From contig JAHDDE010000029.1 of the NCBI GenBank assembly GCA_020629515.1, positions 1 through 44,194 of the forward strand: a stretch of 44,194 nucleotides of DNA, in the 5' to 3' direction. This DNA is from Saprospiraceae bacterium. Its GTDB lineage: Bacteria; Bacteroidota; Bacteroidia; Chitinophagales; Saprospiraceae. The stretch's first letter is position 1; each line of letters starts with the position of its first letter. Shown in pieces: positions 23,922 through 32,582 of this stretch. A program made the translations under genes and the position numbers. The notes below the pieces were generated by a model. The model worked only from the letters and a program-made list of their open reading frames with translations. It was not told where the DNA came from and searched no databases.

Positions 23922-26262
23922 GCATAAGAACATATTAAGCGAAATTCTTTTAGAGATAACCCTTGTTATCGCTAATCAAAATACTTACGATAAAATCGTC
24001 AAGAAAACCTTGGCAGCATGGTTAAGACGCCTTAATTGTACTGTAGGCGCCTTGATAAGCAATGAGCACGGAAAAATTATCGTACAAAATGTAATTCCTA
24101 CTTTTCTAAGATCCAAGTTTTCAGAACACCACCCGTTAATAAATGCTATAAAAGATAAAAAAATAGAGGTTTTTGAGAGCTATAAATTTGAAGGACAAAA
24201 CGCTTATGTTTTTTACTTAGGACAAGAGCGATATTTCATATTTCTGCGCAAAAATGAGCTATCTGAAGAGCAATGCAATGAAATTTTTCCTGTTACCCAG
24301 TTTTTTGGAAAATCTCTTGATAATGCTTTTGAAAGAGAAAAGCGCATCAAGGTAGAAAGAGAACTATCAAAAGAAAGACGACTATTAAGAACCGTCTTAG
24401 ACAGCTTACCAGAGGCCATTTATCTTAAAGATACGTCACTCAAAAAAATATTGAGTAATCATGCCGATATAAAGAATATTGGAGCGGCTACGGAAGAAGA
24501 AGTACTCAACAAAACAGACCTTGAAGTTTTCCCTAAAGACATTGCACAAGCATTTATTGAAGACGATCAATACGTCCTAAAAACGGGTCAACCAATACTT
24601 AATAAAACAGAACAAATAGTCAATAACGAAGGTCGTAACGAATGGTTGTCAACCTCTAAGTATCCACTAAAAGATGACGATGGGACTATCATCGGAATTG
24701 TTGGAACAGGCCGAAATATTACTGACCAATTAGAAGCTGAAGAACAGATAAAGCGACTATCTCTTGTGGCAAGTCAGACTACTAATGGGGTAATTATAAC
24801 CGACGTACGAGGCTATGTCGAATGGATAAATGATGGATTCACAAGGTTAACAGAATACACCTTTGAAGAGATGGTTGGTAAGAAACCTGGTGAGATATTG
24901 CAGGGGCCTCAATCAGATGAAGACGTGACCAAAAGAATGGGAATTGCTATTAAAAACGGTAAATCATTTGAAGAAGAGATCATTAACTATAAAAAGGACG
25001 GAACTCCCTATTTTATAAAAATATCGTGCAATCCCTTAAGAGATGAAGAGGGTAATATCAATGGATTCATGGCTATAGAATCCGACATCACAGAAAAAGT
25101 AGAAAATGAAAAGGCCCTGATAGAGGCTAAACAAATAGCCGAAAAAGCCAAAGACGCTGAAAAGCTGTTTTTAGCGAATATGAGTCATGAGATTAGGACT
25201 CCGCTCAATGCGATCATAGGCATGACAAGTCTATTAAAAGACACTAAGTTAGATGCTGAACAGACAGATTACACTATCAACTTAGAACAGTCTTCTAAGT
25301 TTTTATTGAGCCTCATAACTGACATATTAGATCTAGCAAAAGTTGAGTCAGGCAAAGTGGAACCTAAATTTGAACCTTTTGATTTGGATATACTTTTGCA
25401 GAATTTATACAGTACGTTCTTACTTAAAGCCAATGGAAAACCGGTTAAAGTCATACTCGAAAAATCTGATGAACTTCCATCCATCATAAAGGGAGATGAA
25501 TTACTCATTCAACAGATTCTCAATAATCTATTGAGTAATGCAGAAAAGTTCACCCCAGAAGGAAGTATCACATTAAATGTTCACACCTATGAAGAAGATG
25601 GTCAGTCATGGTTAAAGTGCGCAGTGATTGATACTGGGATAGGTATTTCAGATGAAGATCAATCTAAGCTGTTCCAAAAATTCAATCAATTTGGTACGGA
25701 TGAAAATAATAAGAAAGGATCTGGGTTAGGGCTATGCATTACTAAAGAACTCATCGAGGTAATGGAAGGCACCATCTCGGTCAAGAGTACTATAAATAAA
25801 GGATCTACCTTCTCATTTGTATTGCCTATTGAAATCATAGAAGCCAAAAACACCTCAGATCAAAGAGTCTTCAAGAAGATCAATCAAGGAGTAAAATACT
25901 CCATCGATCATATATTAATCGCTGAAGACAACCTAATGAACCAGAAATATATCTCCAGACTTCTGCAAAAGCTTAATATTAAATTTACCATCGCTAACAA
26001 TGGCAAAGAAGTTGTTGCTTTGGCAAAAGAAAAAGAGTATTCATTGATACTAATGGATCTTCAGATGCCAGAGATGGATGGTTATGAGGCAACTATTGAG
26101 ATTAGAAATTCAAAAAATCCCAACAAGTATACACCTATCATCGCTCTTACTGCCTCCGCTTTGGTAGAACAAAGAAAAAGAGCATTTGAAGTGGGCATGT
26201 CTGACTTCCTCTCCAAGCCATTTACGCCTGACCAATTGAAAGAGAAGTTCTCTTTAATGTAA
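23911..26262 (+). CDS. PAS hybrid sensor histidine kinase with receiver domain
   Basis: A 783-residue hybrid kinase from the ATG at 23911 (a GTG three codons earlier is possible). Order: N-terminal region of about 140 residues that may be a GAF-like sensor, PAS 1 (about 155-275, AIYLKDTSLKKILSNH), PAS 2 (about 280-395), dimerisation helices with phospho-His426 in FLANMSHEIRTPLNAIIG, ATPase domain (GDELLIQQILNNLLSNAEKF, DTGIGISDEDQ, GSGLGLCITKELIE), and a receiver with phospho-Asp716 in LILMDLQMPEMDG. PAS 2 has the LOV-like GEILQGPQSD loop but no photoactive Cys. No membrane segments, so cytoplasmic. It overlaps the FIST gene; FIST-bound ligand may gate the kinase. No separate response regulator is adjacent. 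Confidence 0.94.
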   Translation: MTTRHKNILSEILLEITLVIANQNTYDKIVKKTLAAWLRRLNCTVGALISNEHGKIIVQNVIPTFLRSKFSEHHPLINAIKDKKIEVFESYKFEGQNAYVFYLGQERYFIFLRKNELSEEQCNEIFPVTQFFGKSLDNAFEREKRIKVERELSKERRLLRTVLDSLPEAIYLKDTSLKKILSNHADIKNIGAATEEEVLNKTDLEVFPKDIAQAFIEDDQYVLKTGQPILNKTEQIVNNEGRNEWLSTSKYPLKDDDGTIIGIVGTGRNITDQLEAEEQIKRLSLVASQTTNGVIITDVRGYVEWINDGFTRLTEYTFEEMVGKKPGEILQGPQSDEDVTKRMGIAIKNGKSFEEEIINYKKDGTPYFIKISCNPLRDEEGNINGFMAIESDITEKVENEKALIEAKQIAEKAKDAEKLFLANMSHEIRTPLNAIIGMTSLLKDTKLDAEQTDYTINLEQSSKFLLSLITDILDLAKVESGKVEPKFEPFDLDILLQNLYSTFLLKANGKPVKVILEKSDELPSIIKGDELLIQQILNNLLSNAEKFTPEGSITLNVHTYEEDGQSWLKCAVIDTGIGISDEDQSKLFQKFNQFGTDENNKKGSGLGLCITKELIEVMEGTISVKSTINKGSTFSFVLPIEIIEAKNTSDQRVFKKINQGVKYSIDHILIAEDNLMNQKYISRLLQKLNIKFTIANNGKEVVALAKEKEYSLILMDLQMPEMDGYEATIEIRNSKNPNKYTPIIALTASALVEQRKRAFEVGMSDFLSKPFTPDQLKEKFSLM

Positions 26263-26443
26263 TATTCTTACCATACCTCTGGACTTTTAAAAGATCAAAG
26301 CTGGGTACGTAAAATCTAAATTAAGCAAGTCTGCCTTACAAGTCTTTGATTCTTCCTACTTGATCAGCGCAAATTAATTAGTCCCTCAGCTAACTATAAA
26401 AATATTAATATTAAGGAGTAGAATAGAACAATACTATCATGCT

Positions 26444-27415
26444 ATGAATAAAGAAGAAATCTTAAGTCGACTTCAGATACCTGTTGTTGCGGCACCTATG
26501 TTTATTATTTCTCAAACGGACTTAGTCAAGCAATGCTGCAAAAACGGGGTATTAGGTACTTTTCCTGCGCTTAATAATAGATCTACTGAAGGATTAGAAG
26601 ATTGGATCATAGAGATCAAAGAAGATCTCGCACAATATGAAAAAGAAACAGGCCAGAAAGCCGCACCTTATGGAGTAAATCTCATAGTGCACCGGACCAA
26701 TCCTCGATTGGAAGCAGACCTCGAGGTAATCGTAAGACAGCAAGTCCCTATCATCATAACCTCTCTTGGTGCGGTCAGTGATTTAGTCGATAAAGTACAT
26801 AGCTACGGAGGATTGGTATTTCATGATGTGATAAATACAAGACATGCGCAAAAAGCCATTGAAGCAGGAGTGGATGGTTTGATATTAGTCTGTGCTGGAG
26901 CTGGAGGACATGCGGGCACACACAACCCCATACCCTTTATCACCGAGATCAGAAGTATGTTTGATGGTATAATCTTACTATCTGGGGCGATGAGCAGTGG
27001 CCAGGATGTGGCGTCAGCCATGCAAATGGGAGCCGACTTGGCTTATTTAGGCACAAGATTTATCAATACAGATGAAGCTGTGGCATCAGAAGATTATAAA
27101 GATATGATCATAGCAAGCGGTACTTCTGACATAGTCTACACTGCCGCCATATCTGGTGTCAATGGCAACTATCTAAGACAAAGCTTAGAGGCAGCTGGCA
27201 TAACTAAAGAATTATGGCATACCAAAGCGAAAATAGACTTCGGAAAGCTTGAAGCAGGAAGTGAGGCTAAGGCCTGGAAAACTATATGGGGAGCAGGTCA
27301 AGGTTCTGCCACCATACATGATAAAATGCCAGTAGGCTTACTAATCAATCGCATGAAAACAGAATTTAAGGATGCTTTGTCCCGGCAAGCCAAATTATTG
27401 GAGCGGTATGTTTAA
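26444..27415 (+). CDS. Nitronate monooxygenase (2-nitropropane dioxygenase family)
   Basis: A 323-residue FMN-dependent TIM-barrel enzyme that oxidises alkyl nitronates, or relatives such as enoyl-reductase-like proteins. Family motifs: IPVVAAPMFIISQTDLVKQC (FMN site start), APYGVNLIVHRTNPR, VDGLILVCAGAGGHAGTHN (the HxGxH-like active loop with catalytic His), IILLSGAMSSGQDVASAMQM and ADLAYLGTRFINTDEA. Its stop is 8 bases before the PAP2 gene, beginning a tight run of five genes. A GGAG-like site lies about 25 bases before the start, too far to act as a Shine-Dalgarno. Confidence 0.93.
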   Translation: MNKEEILSRLQIPVVAAPMFIISQTDLVKQCCKNGVLGTFPALNNRSTEGLEDWIIEIKEDLAQYEKETGQKAAPYGVNLIVHRTNPRLEADLEVIVRQQVPIIITSLGAVSDLVDKVHSYGGLVFHDVINTRHAQKAIEAGVDGLILVCAGAGGHAGTHNPIPFITEIRSMFDGIILLSGAMSSGQDVASAMQMGADLAYLGTRFINTDEAVASEDYKDMIIASGTSDIVYTAAISGVNGNYLRQSLEAAGITKELWHTKAKIDFGKLEAGSEAKAWKTIWGAGQGSATIHDKMPVGLLINRMKTEFKDALSRQAKLLERYV

Positions 27416-27423
27416 TTTGAGAT

Positions 27424-28431
27424 ATGTTCCAGACTGATCTCAATCACTTATTACAATCCTTTGCTTCAGATGAACTAACTGCCTTTATGCAGTTCATCAC
27501 CGCATTAGGCTATCCAAGTTTTCTGATTGGACTGTCTATTGTATTAATTTTTGTATTCGATTTTAAAAGAACTTTCGTTCTCATTATGATATTCTTGTGG
27601 ACGATTATGATCACCTTCTTTTTTAAAGAATACTTCGACCTACCACGACCATTTCATGTAGATAATACTGTGGTATTCTTAGATGGCAGTTTACCTGATA
27701 ATAGTAATTTCAACTTCACCCAAAGAGACGCTCCAGATTTTTGGAGCGCTTTGCCGCAGGACGTTATAACAGAAACGAGAAAAGCAGATATTGAGAATGG
27801 TTTCCCCTCAGGACACACCAGCGGTGCCATTGCACTCTGGGGAGCGTTGGCCCTACTCTTTCGTAATCGGTGGACCACGATAGGATCCATCGTATTGATG
27901 ATATTGATACCATTGTCAAGAGTATATCTCGGCGTTCATTTTCTTGCAGATGTTTTAGGAGGAATAATTGTTGGGGCTACGGTTATAGGGCTATGTTACC
28001 CCTATTTGATCCGTCCAGATCGCTTAGCCTTATTTCTCAATAGAGAGAATTACCCATTGGGTATCAATCTACATAGTTTTGCCTTGCTCATTTTGCCTTT
28101 AGTAGGTTTTTTATATCTCACTGGAGAATATGTAGTCATCATGGCTTACTTATTAGGATTTGGCTGCTCCTTCTTACTTTTAGCTCATTCTGGTTTCCCG
28201 CATAACGGCGGCACGCCTTTACAACGCATAGGAAGAATGCTTTTAGCTGTATTCATATTTGTAGTTACGAGTACATCCTTGAAGTATATAGCTAGCTTAT
28301 TACACATAGATGAGAATATTTATGTCTTGTTCTTTAGCAGTTTTCTGGCCAGTCTATCATTGATATGGCTCAGTATAACTGCAGCCATCAAATTGGGCTG
28401 GTATAAGAGATCAGGCATCGCCACAAGCTAA
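27424..28431 (+). CDS. PAP2-family membrane phosphatase
   Basis: A 335-residue integral membrane phosphatase with about eight helices. The phosphatidic-acid-phosphatase triad motifs are complete: K68 to R75 in KEYFDLPRP, PSGH at 128-131, and S165-R166 with H172 and D176 in SRVYLGVHFLAD. It would remove phosphate from lipid phosphates such as undecaprenyl pyrophosphate or phosphatidate at the membrane. A variable 85-120 insertion lies between motifs 1 and 2. The C-terminal half (about 210-330) adds hydrophobic helices beyond the minimal PAP2 core. It is 8 bases after the nitronate monooxygenase gene and 7 bases before the flavin monooxygenase, so co-transcription is likely. Confidence 0.93.
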   Translation: MFQTDLNHLLQSFASDELTAFMQFITALGYPSFLIGLSIVLIFVFDFKRTFVLIMIFLWTIMITFFFKEYFDLPRPFHVDNTVVFLDGSLPDNSNFNFTQRDAPDFWSALPQDVITETRKADIENGFPSGHTSGAIALWGALALLFRNRWTTIGSIVLMILIPLSRVYLGVHFLADVLGGIIVGATVIGLCYPYLIRPDRLALFLNRENYPLGINLHSFALLILPLVGFLYLTGEYVVIMAYLLGFGCSFLLLAHSGFPHNGGTPLQRIGRMLLAVFIFVVTSTSLKYIASLLHIDENIYVLFFSSFLASLSLIWLSITAAIKLGWYKRSGIATS

Positions 28432-28438
28432 TAAAACT

Positions 28439-29902
28439 ATGATAAAAAAAGTGTACACCACTCTCATCATTGGCACAGGGTTCTCGGGCCTAGCTATGGC
28501 CATCAAACTCAAAGATGAGGGAATTACCGATTTTCATATGCTCGAGAAAGCCAAAGATATCGGTGGCACATGGCGTGAGAACACCTATCCTGGAGCAGAG
28601 TGCGACATACCTTCTGCATTGTATAGCTACTCCTTTGAGCCTTACCCAGAGTGGGAATATAAATGGTCCATGCAGCCACAGATATTAGAATACATCAATC
28701 ATGTAGCTAACAAATATGAGATCAAACCACACATTTCTTTTAATAAAGAATTGAGTCGGGCCATTTGGAAAGAACAAGAAAAATTATGGGAGATAGGGAC
28801 GACAGACGGTAGCACGTATTATACAAAAACATTAGTCACCGCAGTTGGTCAATTACACCACCCTTCTATTCCCGATTTTAAGGGAAAAGAGGTTTTTGAA
28901 GGAAGTTCTTTTCACTCTGCCCAATGGGATCATAGCCTTTCTCTTAAAAATAAAAAAGTAGGAGTTATAGGAAATGCCGCAAGCGCTGTTCAATTCATCC
29001 CTGAGATTGCTAAAATAGCTGGTGAAGTAAAGATTTTTCAACGTTCTGCTAATTGGATGCTCCCAAAATTAGATCGAGCATATAAGGAATGGGAAAAATC
29101 TTTAGTAAGAAAAATGCCCCTGCTACTCAAATTATATCGTCAAAATATCTGGCTAAAAGGTGGAGCCCTATTCCCGATGATGAAACAGGGTAATAATTGG
29201 TTGCGAAGTATAATCCAGTTCCGTTGTAAGCGTTTTATAAAGGACCATATCAAGGATCCTGAAACGGTCGATAAGTTAATCCCAACATATCCATTAGGCG
29301 CCAAGAGAGTCTTATTTTCTGATACTTATTACCCTGCTTTGGCACAACCGCATGTCCATGTAATTGATGAAAGTATTGATCATATCAATGCTCGTGGTGT
29401 CCAAACCAAACTTGGCGCTCAACACGATGTAGATATATTAATTTACGCTACAGGATTTAAAACCAATCCATTCTTGTTCAACCTCGATATCCAAGGGAAA
29501 AATGGAATATCCTTGAAAAAGCATTGGAAAAATGGCCCTACCAATTATTTGGGTATAACCATTGACCAATTCCCTAATCTCTTCATGATGTACGGTCCTA
29601 ATACCAATCTTGGACATAATTCAATCATTATCATGAGTGAGGCGCAGGCTGCTTATATCAGTCAATGTGTCAAACAGGTCTATGACCAAACCTGCACAGC
29701 TATAGAAGTCAAGAAAGATATTCTTACCGCCTATCATACGGAGACTCAATCTCGCCTCAATAAGATGATTTGGAATACCATCGATAAAAGTTGGTACAAA
29801 TCAGAAAATGGTAATATCCCTAACAACTGGCCTGGAAGAACTATGGAGTATTGCCGCAGAACAAAACAAGTACAATGGGACGACTTTATACTTAGCGATT
29901 GA
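28439..29902 (+). CDS. Flavin-containing / Baeyer-Villiger-type monooxygenase
   Basis: A 487-residue FAD- and NADPH-dependent oxygenase. The FAD Rossmann motif is LIIGTGFSGLAMAIK (9-23), followed by GGTWRENTYPGAECDIPS (42-59), typical of the class. The Baeyer-Villiger fingerprint FxGxxxHxxxW is present as FEGSSFHSAQW (153-163). The NADPH Rossmann motif reads VIGNAASAVQF (176-186), so the third position is Ala rather than the usual Gly. The C-terminal part has VDILIYATGF (the ATG motif) and YGPNTNLGHNSI. The substrate (ketone, sterol, sulfide or amine) is unknown. It follows the PAP2 gene by 7 bases. Confidence 0.93.
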   Translation: MIKKVYTTLIIGTGFSGLAMAIKLKDEGITDFHMLEKAKDIGGTWRENTYPGAECDIPSALYSYSFEPYPEWEYKWSMQPQILEYINHVANKYEIKPHISFNKELSRAIWKEQEKLWEIGTTDGSTYYTKTLVTAVGQLHHPSIPDFKGKEVFEGSSFHSAQWDHSLSLKNKKVGVIGNAASAVQFIPEIAKIAGEVKIFQRSANWMLPKLDRAYKEWEKSLVRKMPLLLKLYRQNIWLKGGALFPMMKQGNNWLRSIIQFRCKRFIKDHIKDPETVDKLIPTYPLGAKRVLFSDTYYPALAQPHVHVIDESIDHINARGVQTKLGAQHDVDILIYATGFKTNPFLFNLDIQGKNGISLKKHWKNGPTNYLGITIDQFPNLFMMYGPNTNLGHNSIIIMSEAQAAYISQCVKQVYDQTCTAIEVKKDILTAYHTETQSRLNKMIWNTIDKSWYKSENGNIPNNWPGRTMEYCRRTKQVQWDDFILSD

Positions 29903-29966
29903 TAAAGAAAAAATTTAATAGTCCTTCTCATCAGTAATCACTACCTTATAGCACAACTTTGTTTTT

Positions 29967-31751
29967 ATGAAGCTATGGTTATTAATTCTATTCTTTAGCA
30001 GCCCGTTGATGATGTGGGCTCAGCAGTCAGGTATACAACATCAAGTTATACCACTCGATTTCACTATTGATCCAACTTCAGAAACCGCTTCGTTTAATCC
30101 TTTTTTGGATTATCGGTTACAAGTAATATTTCATAATGGTGCTAATTCTTATTCTGTTCCGGGATATTACGCCGCTGACGGCAATGCTGCGGAGACTTCT
30201 GCCAGCGCTGGTGGCATATGGCGAGTTAACTTCACCCCAGACTATCCTGGAGAATGGACCTATGAGGTATTTTTTAAGAAAGGAAAGAATGTAGCTATAG
30301 ATGATGATATCTATAGTGGAGAACCTATCACTCGCTACGATGGATATAAAGGAACATTGAGTGTTGCAGCTGCGAGTCCTAATGCAAAAGGATTCGCACA
30401 CTCAGGCAGGCTACAATATGATGATTCTGGTTATTTTTCAACTATTTCTGGTCGTCATATTTTGAAGTTCGGGGCTAACTCACCGGAGAATTTTCTGGCC
30501 TGTTCTGATATAGATGGTACTTATTCTTATGACCCCACTAAGAATTTTCTTAAGTCCTGGTCTCCTCATATAAGAGATTGGCGAGAGGGAGACCCCTCGT
30601 GGCAAAATGGTAAAGGCAAGGGGATCATAGGCGCATTGAACTACTTGGCCTCTAAAGGCATGAACAGTGTTTATGCGTTATCACTCAATATAGAAGGGGA
30701 CGCCCGAGATATATGGCCCTTCCTTAGCCATCATAGACGCGACTTCAAGAGATATGATGTAAGTAAGTTGGCTCAATGGGACATTATTTTCACCCATGCA
30801 GAGCAGTTGGGTATAATTATTCAATTGGTTACGCAAGAAAAAGAAAACGAACTGATCTTAGATAATGGAGATTTGGATGTAGAGCGAAAACTCTATTATC
30901 GAGAGTTGATAGCACGATTTGCGCATCACAAGAATATTATCTGGAATATGGGCGAAGAAAATGGCTTAGCCCCATTCTGGCCACAAGGACAAAGTCATCA
31001 ACAAAGATTTAGCATGATCAGATATATCCACGATCATGATCCCTATCACAATCCTGTCGTCATACATACGATGTCTGAACCACATGAAAAGGATGAAATA
31101 TTAAGTCCTCTCCTTCGATTTGATCGTCTTGATGGCCTTTCGATGCAGATATCCAATGTTAGTACCATACATGAGGAGTTTTTGAAATGGTCCAATAAAA
31201 GCAAAGAAAATGGGAGAAAGTGGATTCTATCCATGGATGAAATAGGACCTTGGCATACTGGTACTCAGTCAGATCAAGAAGATCCCGACCATGATACCTT
31301 ACGCAAAGAAGTCCTTTGGGGCACCCTAATGGCAGGAGGTGCTGGCGTGGAGTGGTATTTTGGATGGCATACCCCAGAAAATGATCTTAATGCTGAAAAC
31401 TGGCGAAGCAGAAATAATATGTGGGAACAGACTTATCACGCCAAGAGCTTCTTTGACGCCATCCCATATCCAGAAATGTCACCAATGGATGATCTACTCT
31501 CCAATAAACAAGGTTATTGCCTGGGTAAAAGTCAATCGTCTTATGCGGTATACCTCCCTTATGGTGGCACCACGACCATAGATCTCACTGGAGATAAAGA
31601 AAGCTATGATATATGGTGGTATAATCCAAAGTCCGGAGGTGAATATGCTCGAGGATCGGTTGTGAGTGTAGCGGGTGGTAAGAATGTTTATATAGGTTAT
31701 GCTCCTCACTCTCATGAGAAAGATTGGGCCATAGTACTAATTAAAAAATAA
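29967..31751 (+). CDS. DUF5060-containing glycoside hydrolase (GH140/DUF4038-like)
   Basis: A 594-residue exported hydrolase. The signal peptide ends near MMWAQ19. A DUF5060 beta-sandwich follows (about 25-110: PFLDYRLQVIFHNG, IWRVNFTPDYPGEWTYEV). The TIM barrel covers about 140-520, with LKFGANSPENFLACSDIDGT, ALNYLASKGMNSVYALSL, HHKNIIWNMGEENG (candidate acid Glu330/331) and WILSMDEIGPWH (candidate nucleophile Glu425). A small C-terminal beta domain follows (520-594). The layout is like DUF4038/GH140 enzymes acting on plant or algal polysaccharides; no SusC/SusD pair is beside it. It lies 64 bases after the monooxygenase and 6 bases before a VIT-type transporter. Confidence 0.85.
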   Translation: MKLWLLILFFSSPLMMWAQQSGIQHQVIPLDFTIDPTSETASFNPFLDYRLQVIFHNGANSYSVPGYYAADGNAAETSASAGGIWRVNFTPDYPGEWTYEVFFKKGKNVAIDDDIYSGEPITRYDGYKGTLSVAAASPNAKGFAHSGRLQYDDSGYFSTISGRHILKFGANSPENFLACSDIDGTYSYDPTKNFLKSWSPHIRDWREGDPSWQNGKGKGIIGALNYLASKGMNSVYALSLNIEGDARDIWPFLSHHRRDFKRYDVSKLAQWDIIFTHAEQLGIIIQLVTQEKENELILDNGDLDVERKLYYRELIARFAHHKNIIWNMGEENGLAPFWPQGQSHQQRFSMIRYIHDHDPYHNPVVIHTMSEPHEKDEILSPLLRFDRLDGLSMQISNVSTIHEEFLKWSNKSKENGRKWILSMDEIGPWHTGTQSDQEDPDHDTLRKEVLWGTLMAGGAGVEWYFGWHTPENDLNAENWRSRNNMWEQTYHAKSFFDAIPYPEMSPMDDLLSNKQGYCLGKSQSSYAVYLPYGGTTTIDLTGDKESYDIWWYNPKSGGEYARGSVVSVAGGKNVYIGYAPHSHEKDWAIVLIKK

Positions 31752-31757
31752 GACAGA

Positions 31758-32447
31758 ATGCAAGAAGAACATCATTTTATCAATCGTAGCAACTGGCTAA
31801 GAGCCTCCGTATTAGGAGCAAATGATGGCATATTATCCACAGCCAGTATAGCTATAGGTGTATCGGCCGCAACCGATATAAGAACTACTGTAATACTGGG
31901 AGCAGTCGCTGGATTAGTGGCTGGAGCATTCTCAATGGCAGCAGGAGAATATGTATCTGTCAGCTCTCAATCAGATATAGAAAACTCGGATCTCAAGAGA
32001 GAAGCACACGAATTGGAGGTCCATCCCGAAGAAGAATTAGATGAACTCGCTGAGATATATGAAAATCGTGGTCTTACTAAATCCTTGGCTAAAGAGGTTG
32101 CCATACAACTTACAGCTCACAATGCTCTTGAGGCACACGCAAGGGATGAGTTGGGTATCAATGAAATAACCGCTGCTCAACCTCTGACAGCTGCACTGGC
32201 TTCTGGATTAGCCTTTACAGTGGGAGGTACTTTACCTGTTTTGGTAGCATTATTGGCCCCTATGGGTAGTATGATGATGGCTCAATACTTTTTTGCTATC
32301 CTCTTTTTGGCCCTTTTAGGAGCATTATCAGCTTCTACAGGTGGCGCTGGCATAACTAAAGCCGTTTTAAGAATTACTTTCTGGGGTACTTTGGCAATGG
32401 TGGCGACTGCAATAGTGGGCCATTTGTTTAACGTTAACATGCATTAG
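31758..32447 (+). CDS. VIT1/CCC1-family metal transporter
   Basis: A 229-residue integral membrane protein of the VIT1/CCC1 family, which moves iron or manganese. Signature parts: NWLRASVLGANDGILSTASI (first helix), AGAFSMAAGEYVSVSSQSDI (second helix with the conserved GEY.S..SQ), a cytoplasmic Glu-rich helical metal-binding region (about 75-135, LKREAHELEVHPEEELDE and LEAHARDELGI), then ALASGLAFTVGGTLPVLVAL and two further helices. The length is normal for bacterial members. It starts 6 bases after the glycoside hydrolase stop, so the two may share a transcript although their functions are not obviously linked. Confidence 0.94.
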   Translation: MQEEHHFINRSNWLRASVLGANDGILSTASIAIGVSAATDIRTTVILGAVAGLVAGAFSMAAGEYVSVSSQSDIENSDLKREAHELEVHPEEELDELAEIYENRGLTKSLAKEVAIQLTAHNALEAHARDELGINEITAAQPLTAALASGLAFTVGGTLPVLVALLAPMGSMMMAQYFFAILFLALLGALSASTGGAGITKAVLRITFWGTLAMVATAIVGHLFNVNMH

Positions 32448-32521
32448 GCTAAACGTTTTAATAATAAAAATTTAACCCCATTCTTTTAACTTGAAGTTTA
32501 ATTAAATATTCAGCACGAAAG

Positions 32522-32552
32522 TTTGCTAAATGACTCTACTTCGGTAGATTTA
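32522..32552 (+). promoter_or_regulatory. Candidate promoter of the TonB receptor gene
   Basis: TTTG at 32522-32525 and TAGATTTA at 32545-32552 are 19 bases apart, matching the Bacteroidota TTTG-N19-21-TAnnTTTG consensus in all but the last base of the -7 element. The -7 element is 30 bases before the start codon. Confidence 0.45.
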
Positions 32553-32582
32553 TCTATTATTTAAGCCTAACTAAAATTTTTT

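Noticed and set aside
24900-25100. PAS 2 of the hybrid kinase as a LOV photoreceptor
   Set aside because: The loop is GEILQGPQSD, without the Cys of GxNCRFLQ, so the standard photochemistry is not possible.
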